Below, one piece after another: positions 1 through 5,724 of a DNA stretch of 5,974 nucleotides. The notes beneath the pieces were generated by a model, which was not told the origin of the DNA, did no database searches, and saw nothing but the letters and a program-made list of their open reading frames with translations. The translations under genes were made by a program, and so were the position numbers. Numbering within the stretch: position 1 is the first letter of the stretch; every line of letters starts with the position of its first letter. The DNA is from Clostridiales bacterium (GTDB lineage: Bacteria; Bacillota; Clostridia; Lachnospirales; WQUN01). Location: assembly GCA_031289625.1 (NCBI GenBank), contig JAITPB010000147.1, forward strand, positions 1-5,974, read 5' to 3'.

Positions 1-136
1 TTCTTTAATTTTAAGTCTCCATTTTTACTTTTTCTATCTTATCGCCCGACTTTTGTAATTATTTCCAAATTTTTATATTTTAGCTTTTTCAGCAGTCCAA
101 AACCCATTATGAGCCAAAAATAATATTTTTATGTAT
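1..136. other. AT-rich leader segment, no gene seen
   Basis: This stretch is strongly AT-rich and has no open frame with a usable ribosome binding site on either strand. On the minus strand it lies downstream of the terminator at 137-163, so it is probably the start of the read-through leader of a B12-controlled gene whose start codon is left of position 1. The minus-strand triplet ATG near position 19 opens only a four-codon frame (ATG GAG ACT TAA), so it is not that gene's start. Nothing else is supported. Confidence 0.45.
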
Positions 137-170
137 AAAAAAAGAGACGGCACGGGCCGCCCCATTTTTT
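137..170 (-). terminator. Intrinsic terminator of the B12 riboswitch leader
   Basis: Read on the minus strand, arm GGGGCGGC (163-156), loop CCGT and arm GCCGTCTC (151-144) form an 8-bp stem followed at once by seven U (143-137). Six A (170-165) precede the stem and can pair with the U tract. Two of the stem pairs are G-U in the minus-strand RNA and become A-C mismatches in plus-strand RNA, so the element is oriented leftward. Its place about 120 nt after a cobalamin aptamer suggests it is the off-switch of the riboswitch. I could not identify the matching antiterminator by eye. Confidence 0.8.
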
Positions 171-187
171 CGCGATCTCCAAAGCCT

Positions 188-230
188 GGCGTATACGTCC
201 CCTCTCCAGATTGCAGGGAACGTATATGCC
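188..230 (-). other. Long hairpin in the riboswitch expression platform
   Basis: Two 16-nt arms (188-203 and 215-230) are near-perfect inverted repeats around an 11-nt loop. In the minus-strand RNA there are 14 Watson-Crick pairs, one G-U and one A-C mismatch. No U tract follows directly, so it is not a terminator by itself. It lies between the cobalamin aptamer and the terminator at 137-163. It may be a structural spacer, part of the switching helix, or a protein or RNase target. The pairing is directly visible; the role is inference. Confidence 0.6.
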
Positions 231-250
231 AAACCATAATTTTCACCCAG

Positions 251-281
251 GCGCCGCAGGTAATCCATTTTATTACGGCGC
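251..281 (-). other. Hairpin just 3' of the B12 aptamer, P13 candidate
   Basis: On the minus strand GCGCCG pairs with CGGCGC and TAAT with ATTA, leaving loop AAAATGG and a four-base bulge (CCTG) on the 3' side. It starts three bases after the conserved aptamer end. In cobalamin riboswitches a hairpin in this place (P13) commonly makes a kissing contact with loop L5 and transmits ligand binding to the expression platform. Assignment as P13 rests on position and shape only; I did not verify complementarity to L5. Confidence 0.45.
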
Positions 282-282
282 A

Positions 283-436
283 AACAGGTCTCCTGACTTC
301 GTTCATCGCCTGTCGTCCCTTCCCAAAAGCAATGCTTTCAGTGGCTCGACGCAGACTCCCGATCACAGTGACGGCCTCGTTCCGGATTCTCACCGGGTTC
401 CCTGCCAGCCCCCTTGCGGAGGGGCTGATGCTGCCG
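283..436 (-). promoter_or_regulatory. Cobalamin (vitamin B12) riboswitch aptamer
   Basis: This RNA element binds adenosylcobalamin or a related cobalamin and controls the gene downstream on the minus strand, which lies beyond position 1. Conserved blocks appear in the expected order: a GC-rich hairpin (427-406, arms CAGCCCC and GGGGCTG); GGGAACCCGGTGAGAATCC (403-385); a CCGTCACTGTGATCGGGAG-like block (374-356); GCCACTG followed by TTTTGGGAAGG (about 346-318); GATGAACG; and the B12-box end AAGTCAGGAGACCTG (299-285). The last block is close to the family consensus. The element starts about 30 nt past the U32 gene, which it does not control because it lies 3' of it. B12 riboswitches usually repress cobalamin uptake or synthesis genes or B12-independent isozymes. 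Edges are approximate by a few bases. Confidence 0.93.
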
Positions 437-446
437 TATTTAATTT

Positions 447-471
447 ATGATTTAATTTTATGATTTAATTT
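447..471. repeat. Two-copy AT-rich tandem repeat
   Basis: The 12-mer ATGATTTAATTT occurs at 447-458 and again at 460-471, a period of 13. It is part of an uninterrupted AT run from about 437 to 480 that includes the stop codon of the U32 gene and the candidate promoter of the riboswitch leader. It looks like a small slippage duplication in a promoter spacer. Confidence 0.7.
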
Positions 472-484
472 AATTTAAAACCAA
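455..484 (-). promoter_or_regulatory. Candidate sigma-A promoter of the riboswitch leader
   Basis: On the minus strand TTGGTT (484-479) is followed after 18 nt by TAAAAT (460-455). Initiation about 7 nt further would put the transcript start near 448, about 12 nt before the first aptamer helix, where a riboswitch transcript should start. The -35 box overlaps the last codons of the U32 gene. The region is so AT-rich that alternative boxes can be drawn (for example a second TAAATT), so the exact hexamers are uncertain. Confidence 0.4.
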
Positions 485-1765
485 ATTCTTCAAAATTGTT
501 GTCCACATTATAATCCAGGCCATGGCCGTTGTCAACAAGCGCGTCCGTCTCAAAATATCGAAGCAACGCACGGGTTTATCCGTTTTGATTTTGATACGCT
601 GCCGGGGATGCGGAGCGCATGGGATGCTAACGCCTTCCTCCGTGAAAATCACGTCCACCCGCTGACGGAAGCCTTTCCCTTTTGCCGTGAAAAATTCCAG
701 TATCTCGCCCACGCTGAATTTATTGCGCTGTTCGATCACCGCCCATCCCGTCCGCGCGTCATATGCCCGCACAATACCCAAAAAATCGCTTTCCTGTTTC
801 AGCCCTTCCTCTTGGCACATCTGCCCGCCGCGTCCCGGCGGCCCAAAATAAAAACCCGTGGTAAAATCCCGGCTGCTGGTTTTTTGGAGGCTCTCTAAAT
901 AAAATGTCTTTTTAGACTCGTACAGCGCGGGATCGGTAAAATAATCGTCCAGGGCTTCCCGATAGGCTTTCACCACGGCGGCCACATAGTAGACGGTCTT
1001 CATGCGGCCTTCTATTTTGAAGCTGTCCGCGCCGGATGCCGCGATGGCGGGTATATGCCCGATCAGGCACAAATCTTTTGCATTTAAGATGTAAGAGCCG
1101 CGCGCGTCTTCTTCCAGCGGAAAATATTCGCCCGGTCTGGTTTCTTCCATCAAAGCGTACCGATAGCGGCAGGGATGCGCGCATTCCCCCCGGTTGGCGC
1201 TCCGCCCCATCATCGCGGCGCTGAGAAGGCAACGGCCGGAATAGGCGACGCACATAGCCCCATGGATGAAAATTTCCAATTCGAGTTCAGACGCCTTCGC
1301 GTGAATCTCCGTAACTTCCTCCAAAGACAGCTCCCGGGCCAGTACGATGCGCTTCGCACCCAGATCGCTCCAGAAACGCGCGGATCGATAATTGGCCGTA
1401 CTGGCCTGTGTACTGATGTGCAGATCCATTTTGGGGGCGGCTTCCCGCGCCAAAGTGAAAACGCCGGGGTCGGAGACAATCAACGCGTCTGCGCCGGTTT
1501 CCGCCAGTGCGCGCAAATAATTTTCCAGATCCGGAAAATCTGCTCCGCGCGCGAAAACATTGACAGTGATGTAAACTTTCCGCCCTCTGGCGTGCGCATA
1601 TTGAACGGCGCGCGCGATTTCCTCCGCGTCAAAGTTGTTCGCCTTCGCGCGAAGGCTGTATTGTTTGCCGCCCAGGTAAACCGCGTCCGCGCCGTAGAGG
1701 ATCGCCGCTTGCAGCTTTTCAAAATCACCGGCGGGCGCTAGCAGTTCCGGTTTTTCGCCCCGCAT
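470..1765 (-). CDS. Peptidase U32 family protein, TrhP-like tRNA hydroxylation protein
   Basis: A 431-residue member of the U32 family. Characterised members (E. coli TrhP/YegQ, B. subtilis YrrN and YrrO) act in prephenate-dependent 5-hydroxylation of wobble uridine in tRNA, and the name peptidase is largely historical. The N-terminal start KPELLAPAGDFEKL is typical. The U32 signature runs from E164 to S182 (IFIHGAMC, then SGRCLLS). Four cysteines, C172, C179, C195 and C199, are placed as in the family's presumed iron-sulfur site. KIEGRMK (250-256) is the conserved motif near the end of the first domain, and a small C-terminal domain follows at about 325-407. I start at ATG 1765 because GGGAG lies 6 nt upstream; a TTG at 1786 would overlap the stop of mltG. 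The gap to mltG is 17 nt. The last 24 residues (TRLLTTAM onward) are hydrophobic and unlike the usual family end near DILRR, and another frame is open there. Whether it is the YrrN or YrrO counterpart is unclear. Confidence 0.93.
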   Translation of the reverse strand: MRGEKPELLAPAGDFEKLQAAILYGADAVYLGGKQYSLRAKANNFDAEEIARAVQYAHARGRKVYITVNVFARGADFPDLENYLRALAETGADALIVSDPGVFTLAREAAPKMDLHISTQASTANYRSARFWSDLGAKRIVLARELSLEEVTEIHAKASELELEIFIHGAMCVAYSGRCLLSAAMMGRSANRGECAHPCRYRYALMEETRPGEYFPLEEDARGSYILNAKDLCLIGHIPAIAASGADSFKIEGRMKTVYYVAAVVKAYREALDDYFTDPALYESKKTFYLESLQKTSSRDFTTGFYFGPPGRGGQMCQEEGLKQESDFLGIVRAYDARTGWAVIEQRNKFSVGEILEFFTAKGKGFRQRVDVIFTEEGVSIPCAPHPRQRIKIKTDKPVRCFDILRRTRLLTTAMAWIIMWTTILKNLVLN

Positions 1766-1782
1766 ATTTTGCTCCCATGAAA

Positions 1783-2871
1783 TCAAAATTTTTGGTTGTA
1801 ATCTTTTCTGGCCTGTTCGTATTCTTCCTCGCTGTCCGTAAACAAGTGTGCGCCAGTCTCTTCATCTTTGAGGACAAAGTAGAGCAGATTCCCCTCCGCG
1901 GGGGTGACGGCGGCTTCGATGCAGCGCTCGCCGGGGTTGCAGATAGGGCCTGGAGGCAAGCCGGAATAAACATATGTATTATACGGGGACTCAATCTGCA
2001 AATCCTCCTGGGTCAAGCGGTCTTTGCGAATCCCCAATACATAGAGCACCGTTGAACTCATGCCCAGGCTCATGTTTTGCCGGATCCTGTTGTGAATGAG
2101 TTGAGATGCTAAGGCTCGTTCGTCCGCCCTTTGAATTTCTTTTTCGATGATCGAAGCGATAGCGATGGTTTGATCTACGGAGAGGCCCAAATTGGCCGCC
2201 TGTTCCGCGTATTTGGCGTAAATCTCCTCAAAACGGGTCAGCATTTTTTCGATGATTTCCTCCGGCGTCGGTTGGCTGGAAATAAAATAGGTGTCAGGGA
2301 ACAAAAAACCTTCCAGCCGGTTTTCCCGCATGGGAATTTCTTTGAGAAATTCGTAGTCGGAAGATGTGTATTCGGCGCAGCCCTTTAAAAATATTTCCGC
2401 GCTCATCATGGAGTTGCTTTCCAGGTAATCCCCGATATTTTTCAGCGAAAACCCTTCTAAGATCTTGATTGTGAGATCCGGCCCGCTTTGCGCCTGGCCC
2501 CGTAGAATGGCGTTGATTTCACTGGTATCCATCGCGGCGCTTAATGTGTATTCCCCCGGCGCGTACTCGGTGTTGGACGCTTTCAGCAGATTTTCCAGGC
2601 GAAAGAGCAGAGCGTTCGGGATGACGCCTTCTTTTTCCAGTGTTGACGCCACATCCGCCCCGGTTTCCCCTTCTTTGACGGCGATGTGAATCGCGTCTTC
2701 CGATTTTGGCTCTACCGTGGTGTGCGCCAGGTCTTCCCCAAAGCGAAAGCCTTGGATCATAAAAACGTAGATAAAAAAAATGGTTGCCGCAATCACAATC
2801 CAATTAAAAGAAGTGCCCATGACAAAGCTCATGCCGTTCCAAATGATTGTCCAGACGCTCCTTTGACGCAT
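1783..2871 (-). CDS. mltG: Endolytic murein transglycosylase MltG (YceG-like)
   Basis: A 362-residue enzyme that cleaves nascent peptidoglycan strands next to the membrane, leaving 1,6-anhydro-muramoyl ends and influencing glycan length. One transmembrane helix spans about residues 23-40 after a short basic start, with the rest outside the cell. A LysM-like segment covers about 61-125 (VKEGETGADVASTLEKEGVI). The catalytic domain shows LEGFLFPDTY (186-195), the active-site motif ASIIEKE with E243 as probable catalytic glutamate, and SPYNTYVYSGLPPGPI (295-310). The stretch usually written LQSDPT reads LGMSST here (269-274), a variant I believe also occurs in clostridial homologues. Length is near the family norm. 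Start ATG 2871 is preceded by GGAGAG, which lies in the last codons of the upstream gene, so the two are likely translationally coupled (6-nt gap). In B. subtilis the homologue yrrL likewise precedes U32 genes. Confidence 0.96.
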   Translation of the reverse strand: MRQRSVWTIIWNGMSFVMGTSFNWIVIAATIFFIYVFMIQGFRFGEDLAHTTVEPKSEDAIHIAVKEGETGADVASTLEKEGVIPNALLFRLENLLKASNTEYAPGEYTLSAAMDTSEINAILRGQAQSGPDLTIKILEGFSLKNIGDYLESNSMMSAEIFLKGCAEYTSSDYEFLKEIPMRENRLEGFLFPDTYFISSQPTPEEIIEKMLTRFEEIYAKYAEQAANLGLSVDQTIAIASIIEKEIQRADERALASQLIHNRIRQNMSLGMSSTVLYVLGIRKDRLTQEDLQIESPYNTYVYSGLPPGPICNPGERCIEAAVTPAEGNLLYFVLKDEETGAHLFTDSEEEYEQARKDYNQKF

Positions 2872-2877
2872 GAAAGA

Positions 2878-4164
2878 TCACTCTCCAGAATAATTTTGAA
2901 CTTCCAGCCACGGCATGGCGGGGATTTGCGCCGGGGACTGATAAAAATGGGTGAGAATAGATTGACGGATAGACAGAGGGTTGGCCCGCAAGGATCGGAC
3001 GCTGAAATATATGCTGCCTTTGACAGCCGGGCTGGCGCGGTTCAGCCGCAGCTGCCGGATCATCTCCTCGGGATCGCGCCATGCGCCGCTGTTTCCAATG
3101 CGGTACGCCGCCTGGCCTATATACAGATGCGTGCGGGGATATTCCTGGGCTTCTTTGACCCAAAAAGCAAGCACTTTGTCGTAGGAAGCTTTAGCATGGC
3201 CGATTTCCCAATAAATCTGCGGCGCGATATAATCCAGCCAGCCGCTTCGCACCCAATAACGCGCGTCGGCGTAGATGGTGTCATAAGAACCCTGCGCAGG
3301 CGTATCCGATCCGCCTGCGTCCACGGTGTTGCTGCGCCATATGCCAAAGGGGCTAACCCCAAATTTTACGCTGCTCTTTCGTTCCTTCACGCCTATGGAG
3401 ATCTTTTGTATAAAGTCATTGATGTTTTGCCGGCGCCAATCCGCTAAACCGCCCGGATCGCCGTTATAATTCTTATCCGGGAAAGCCTTGCCGCCTTCGG
3501 GATAGGGGTAGAAGTAATCGTCAAAATGTACGGCGTCAATGTCGTAATTTTCGACGACTTCCATGACCGATTGGACGGCGTAATCCCGCACTTCGGGCAG
3601 ACCGGGATCCAGCCACCGCACTGTGCCGTATTTGACGACCCAGTCTGGGTGCTGTACGGCGACGCTGTTTTCGGCCCAGGTTTTCGCGGCGGCGGTTGTG
3701 CTGACACGAAAGGGATTAAACCAAGCGTGAAATTCCATACCGCGTTTATGCGTTTCCTCAATCATAAAAGCGAGGGGATCATAACCCGGATCCTGCCCCT
3801 GCTTTCCCGTCAGATACTCTGACCAGGGGTTGAGCGCGGAGGGATAGAAAGTGTCGCAGGTGGGCCTGACCTGCACGACCGCCGCGTTCAGGTTCATGGC
3901 GGCAGCGCTGTCCAGCAGTTGCATAAACTCATCCTTCTGCTGCTCAATGGAAAGCCCGCGCTTGCTGGGCCAGTCTGTATTGGCGACTGTGGCGATCCAC
4001 ACGCCGCGAAATTCTTCCTGCACCGGAGACCCCTGTACCGAAATTTCTTCGGCGGCGACGATGGTCGTGGCGGCAATCGCCGCGGCGGCAATTGTCGCGA
4101 TCGCCGTCACTGACATGGAAAGAGCCAGCGCCGCGGCGCCCATAGCGTATACCTTTTTAAACAT
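2878..4164 (-). CDS. Exported GHL10 (DUF187) family glycosyl hydrolase-like protein
   Basis: A 428-residue predicted secreted protein of the glycosyl-hydrolase-like 10 family (COG1649; YngK in B. subtilis, DigH/YddW in E. coli, which acts on denuded peptidoglycan strands). A signal peptide occupies about residues 1-38: MFKK, then a long alanine-rich hydrophobic stretch ending in VAA before EEIS. No lipobox cysteine is present, so release or an uncleaved anchor is likely. The family start EFRGVWIATVANTDWPS (51-67) is clear. Further conserved blocks are VVQVRPTCDTFYPS (96-109), FHAWFNPFRVS (145-155), AVHFDDYFYPYP (211-222) with acidic candidates D215 and D216, GVSPFGIWR (269-277), and DYIAPQIYWE (311-320), expected of a TIM barrel. 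AAAGGAG lies 5 nt before ATG 4164. Its neighbour mltG, 6 nt downstream, makes peptidoglycan the likely substrate, but this is inference. Confidence 0.93.
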   Translation of the reverse strand: MFKKVYAMGAAALALSMSVTAIATIAAAAIAATTIVAAEEISVQGSPVQEEFRGVWIATVANTDWPSKRGLSIEQQKDEFMQLLDSAAAMNLNAAVVQVRPTCDTFYPSALNPWSEYLTGKQGQDPGYDPLAFMIEETHKRGMEFHAWFNPFRVSTTAAAKTWAENSVAVQHPDWVVKYGTVRWLDPGLPEVRDYAVQSVMEVVENYDIDAVHFDDYFYPYPEGGKAFPDKNYNGDPGGLADWRRQNINDFIQKISIGVKERKSSVKFGVSPFGIWRSNTVDAGGSDTPAQGSYDTIYADARYWVRSGWLDYIAPQIYWEIGHAKASYDKVLAFWVKEAQEYPRTHLYIGQAAYRIGNSGAWRDPEEMIRQLRLNRASPAVKGSIYFSVRSLRANPLSIRQSILTHFYQSPAQIPAMPWLEVQNYSGE

Positions 4165-4226
4165 AAATTCTCCTTTCGCTTTTGTATTATGAATAGGATA
4201 TGCCTTTTACGGCATTTTACCCACGC

Positions 4227-4255
4227 ATTATAACATGCCCGGCGAGGAGATGCAA
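4227..4255 (-). promoter_or_regulatory. Sigma-A-like promoter of the GHL10-mltG-U32 operon
   Basis: On the minus strand TTGCAT (4255-4250) is separated by exactly 17 nt from a perfect TATAAT (4232-4227). Predicted initiation near 4220 gives a leader of about 56 nt that contains a small hairpin (ATGCC/GGCAT, 4200-4215) before the ribosome binding site at 4170-4176. The -35 box is a weak match. The promoter abuts the hairpin at 4256-4274 that follows gpr. Confidence 0.6.
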
Positions 4256-4274
4256 ACGCGCGCCTTTCGCGCGT
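4256..4274 (-). terminator. Possible weak terminator after gpr
   Basis: Minus-strand ACGCGCG (4274-4268), loop AAAGG and CGCGCGT (4262-4256) form a 7-bp GC-rich stem 18 nt past the gpr stop codon. Only two further T follow the stem, so it is a poor match to an intrinsic terminator and readthrough of gpr transcripts into the GHL10 operon is plausible. Confidence 0.4.
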
Positions 4275-4292
4275 CTGTATTTTTGAACACGG

Positions 4293-5318
4293 TTAAGCGT
4301 CTAAATAACGGTTGAAATTCTCGGCGCGGATGCCGGGGTGCAGCGCCATGTTCAGTGCGTTGGCGATGATGCCGGCCAGCCTTTCGATCACGGCATCCAC
4401 TTCTTTGGGCGTGACAAACATATTGCCCGTGTATGGATTTAATATTTCCGCAATGAGCTGATACTTTTCCTCATCGGCCAAATTGATCAGCATCTGATAA
4501 AACTCCGTGCCTTTGGGCGCTTGCTGGGCCATAGACGCGAGCATCCTGTCCATCGTGTCGTTGACCAGTGTGGCCGCATCCACCACAGTGGGCACGCCGA
4601 TGGCGATGATGGGCGCGCCGAGCGTTTCTTCGTTTAAGCCCAAGCGCCGGTTTCCCACGCCCGATCCGGGGTTGACTCCCGTGTCGGACATTTGGATGGT
4701 GGCGTTGATGCGGCTCGTGCGCCGCGCGGCCAGCGCGTCAATGGCCACGACCAAATCCGGTTTGACCCGATCCACCACGCCACGGACGATCTCGACCGTT
4801 TCGATTCCGGTCAGGCCCATAACGCCCGGCGCGATGGCGCTGACAGGCCGTACGTTGCCTTCCAGGTCTTCGGGCAGACTGTCCGCGATATGCCGCGTCA
4901 CCAATATTTTGGAGACGACCTTGGGGCCGAGCGCGTCGGGCGTGACATTCCAGTTGCCCAGGCCCACCACCAAAATAACGGCGTTCTTTTTGAGCTGAAC
5001 CAGTTTACCCATTTTTTGAGCCAGAATTTTAGCGATTTCCTCATGCGTCTCCAGATCGTTTTCTTTCATGGCATCCGATTCCAGGGTAATATAATTGCCG
5101 ATGGGTTTGCCCAGCGCTTTGGCGCCGTTTTCGCTGGACACTTTCACCCATGTCAGTTTGATCTTTTTGTCCAGATGTTCTTCTTCCGATACGTCTATGC
5201 CGTCATATTCGCTGGTTTCCTGTTCATCGGCCAGCAGTTCGTTGGCTTCCACGGCCAGGTCTGTCCGGACGCTGAAATGATATGGAATTTCGCTTTCTTT
5301 TTGTTCTTCTTTATTCAT
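4293..5318 (-). CDS. gpr: Germination protease (GPR), SASP-degrading spore endopeptidase
   Basis: A 341-residue zymogen of the A25 family. It is made in the forespore and, after self-processing, cleaves the DNA-protecting small acid-soluble spore proteins during germination. The start region FSVRTDLAVEA (15-25) contains the autoprocessing site, which resembles the SASP cleavage sequence; cleavage between D20 and L21 would remove a 20-residue propeptide. Catalytic-type aspartates appear as D128 in NVTPDALGPKVVSK and D194 in VAIDALAARRTSRIN, close to the numbering of the B. megaterium enzyme (D127 and D193). The family block MSDTGVNPGSGVGNRR (210-225) is intact, as is the end HPGIRAENFNRYLDA. 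GGAGG lies 7 nt before ATG 5318. Length is slightly below the usual 360-370 residues. A forespore-type promoter lies upstream. In many spore formers spoIIP follows gpr; here the GHL10 operon follows instead. Confidence 0.97.
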   Translation of the reverse strand: MNKEEQKESEIPYHFSVRTDLAVEANELLADEQETSEYDGIDVSEEEHLDKKIKLTWVKVSSENGAKALGKPIGNYITLESDAMKENDLETHEEIAKILAQKMGKLVQLKKNAVILVVGLGNWNVTPDALGPKVVSKILVTRHIADSLPEDLEGNVRPVSAIAPGVMGLTGIETVEIVRGVVDRVKPDLVVAIDALAARRTSRINATIQMSDTGVNPGSGVGNRRLGLNEETLGAPIIAIGVPTVVDAATLVNDTMDRMLASMAQQAPKGTEFYQMLINLADEEKYQLIAEILNPYTGNMFVTPKEVDAVIERLAGIIANALNMALHPGIRAENFNRYLDA

Positions 5319-5340
5319 AACAGAGCCTCCTTCTTTGCTT

Positions 5341-5371
5341 TTATGTTCCCTGATCTTGGAGACATTTATGC
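5341..5371 (-). promoter_or_regulatory. Candidate forespore (sigma-F/sigma-G) promoter of gpr
   Basis: On the minus strand GCATA (5371-5367) is followed after 16 nt by GGGAACATAA (5350-5341). This resembles the sigma-F pattern (GYATA, about 15-16 nt, GGnnAnAnT); as sigma-G, TGCATA is a good -35 but the best CAT-type -10 sits about 21 nt away, which is too far. In B. subtilis gpr is transcribed in the forespore by sigma-F and sigma-G. Predicted initiation near 5335 would be very close to the ribosome binding site at 5326-5332, leaving a short leader. Confidence 0.5.
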
Positions 5372-5389
5372 AAGCGCGGTTGGCGCAAT

Positions 5390-5418
5390 TTGACTTTTCA
5401 CCTTTTTTCCATTACAAT
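5390..5418 (+). promoter_or_regulatory. Strong sigma-A promoter of rpsT
   Basis: TTGACT (5390-5395), a 17-nt spacer and TACAAT (5413-5418) match the vegetative consensus in 10 of 12 positions. Initiation is expected near 5425, giving a leader of about 30 nt that leads straight into the ribosome binding site AAGGAGGTGA (5441-5450). Confidence 0.85.
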
Positions 5419-5455
5419 AGGGCCATAGGGCAATTTCAAGAAGGAGGTGAACAGT

Positions 5456-5722
5456 TTGGCGAACATTAAATCCGCGAAAAAAAGGATTAAAGTCATCGCA
5501 AAAAAAACGCTGCGCAATAAAATCATTAAATCCAGCACGAAAACAGCCGTCAAAAAATTCATCGCCGCGGCACAAACGGGTCAAAAGGAAGATGCCGTTT
5601 TAGCTTTCGGCAAGGCGGTTTCCGCCATTGACAGAGCGACGTCCAAAGGCGTGTATCATAGAAACACAGCGGCGCGCAAAAAATCGCGTCTCGCGAAAAT
5701 GGCCAACAGCATTGGCGCGTGA
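5456..5722 (+). CDS. rpsT: 30S ribosomal protein S20
   Basis: An 88-residue basic protein of the small ribosomal subunit that binds 16S rRNA early in assembly. The sequence begins MANIKSAKKRIKV, has the expected lysine-rich N-terminal helix, and ends with the conserved GVYHRNTAARKKSRLAKMAN (65-84). Its length equals the family norm. I place the start at TTG 5456, with AAGGAGGTGA 5 nt upstream. The in-frame GTG at 5447 lies inside that ribosome binding site and would add three unusual residues. A TTG start is also used by E. coli rpsT, where it limits initiation, so it may be functional here too. It has its own vegetative promoter and is followed after 2 nt by another gene. Confidence 0.97.
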   Translation: MANIKSAKKRIKVIAKKTLRNKIIKSSTKTAVKKFIAAAQTGQKEDAVLAFGKAVSAIDRATSKGVYHRNTAARKKSRLAKMANSIGA

Positions 5723-5724
5723 AC

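Noticed and set aside
114..270. Short minus-strand frame of about 53 codons beginning MDYLRRLGENYG between aptamer and terminator, as a possible leader peptide
   Set aside because: It has no ribosome binding site, runs through both the long hairpin and the terminator, and has no run of regulatory codons.
73..393. 106-codon open frame on the minus strand across the leader
   Set aside because: It lies across the riboswitch aptamer, both hairpins and the terminator; its sequence is explained by conserved RNA blocks and it has no ribosome binding site.
131..463. Plus-strand open frames of 110 and 79 codons across the same region
   Set aside because: They are antisense to the riboswitch, show no recognisable protein features and lack ribosome binding sites.
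1175..1741. 188-codon plus-strand open frame antisense to the U32 gene
   Set aside because: It lies wholly within the conserved U32 coding region and has no ribosome binding site or recognisable motif.
1766..1786. TTG start at 1786 for the U32 gene
   Set aside because: It would overlap the mltG stop codon and has no ribosome binding site, while ATG 1765 has GGGAG 6 nt upstream and gives the usual family N terminus.
2686..3447. 253-codon plus-strand open frame
   Set aside because: It is antisense to mltG and the GHL10 gene, both clearly identified, and its translation has no family features.
4199..4216. Small hairpin ATGCC/GGCAT in the GHL10 leader as a terminator or riboswitch
   Set aside because: The stem is only 5 bp with no U tract in the minus direction and no known aptamer motif nearby.
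4692..5393. 233-codon plus-strand open frame antisense to gpr
   Set aside because: gpr is intact with all family motifs; the antisense frame is a by-product of its codon use.
5447..5455. GTG start at 5447 for rpsT
   Set aside because: This GTG is part of the Shine-Dalgarno sequence; TTG 5456 gives the canonical MANIKSAKKR start.
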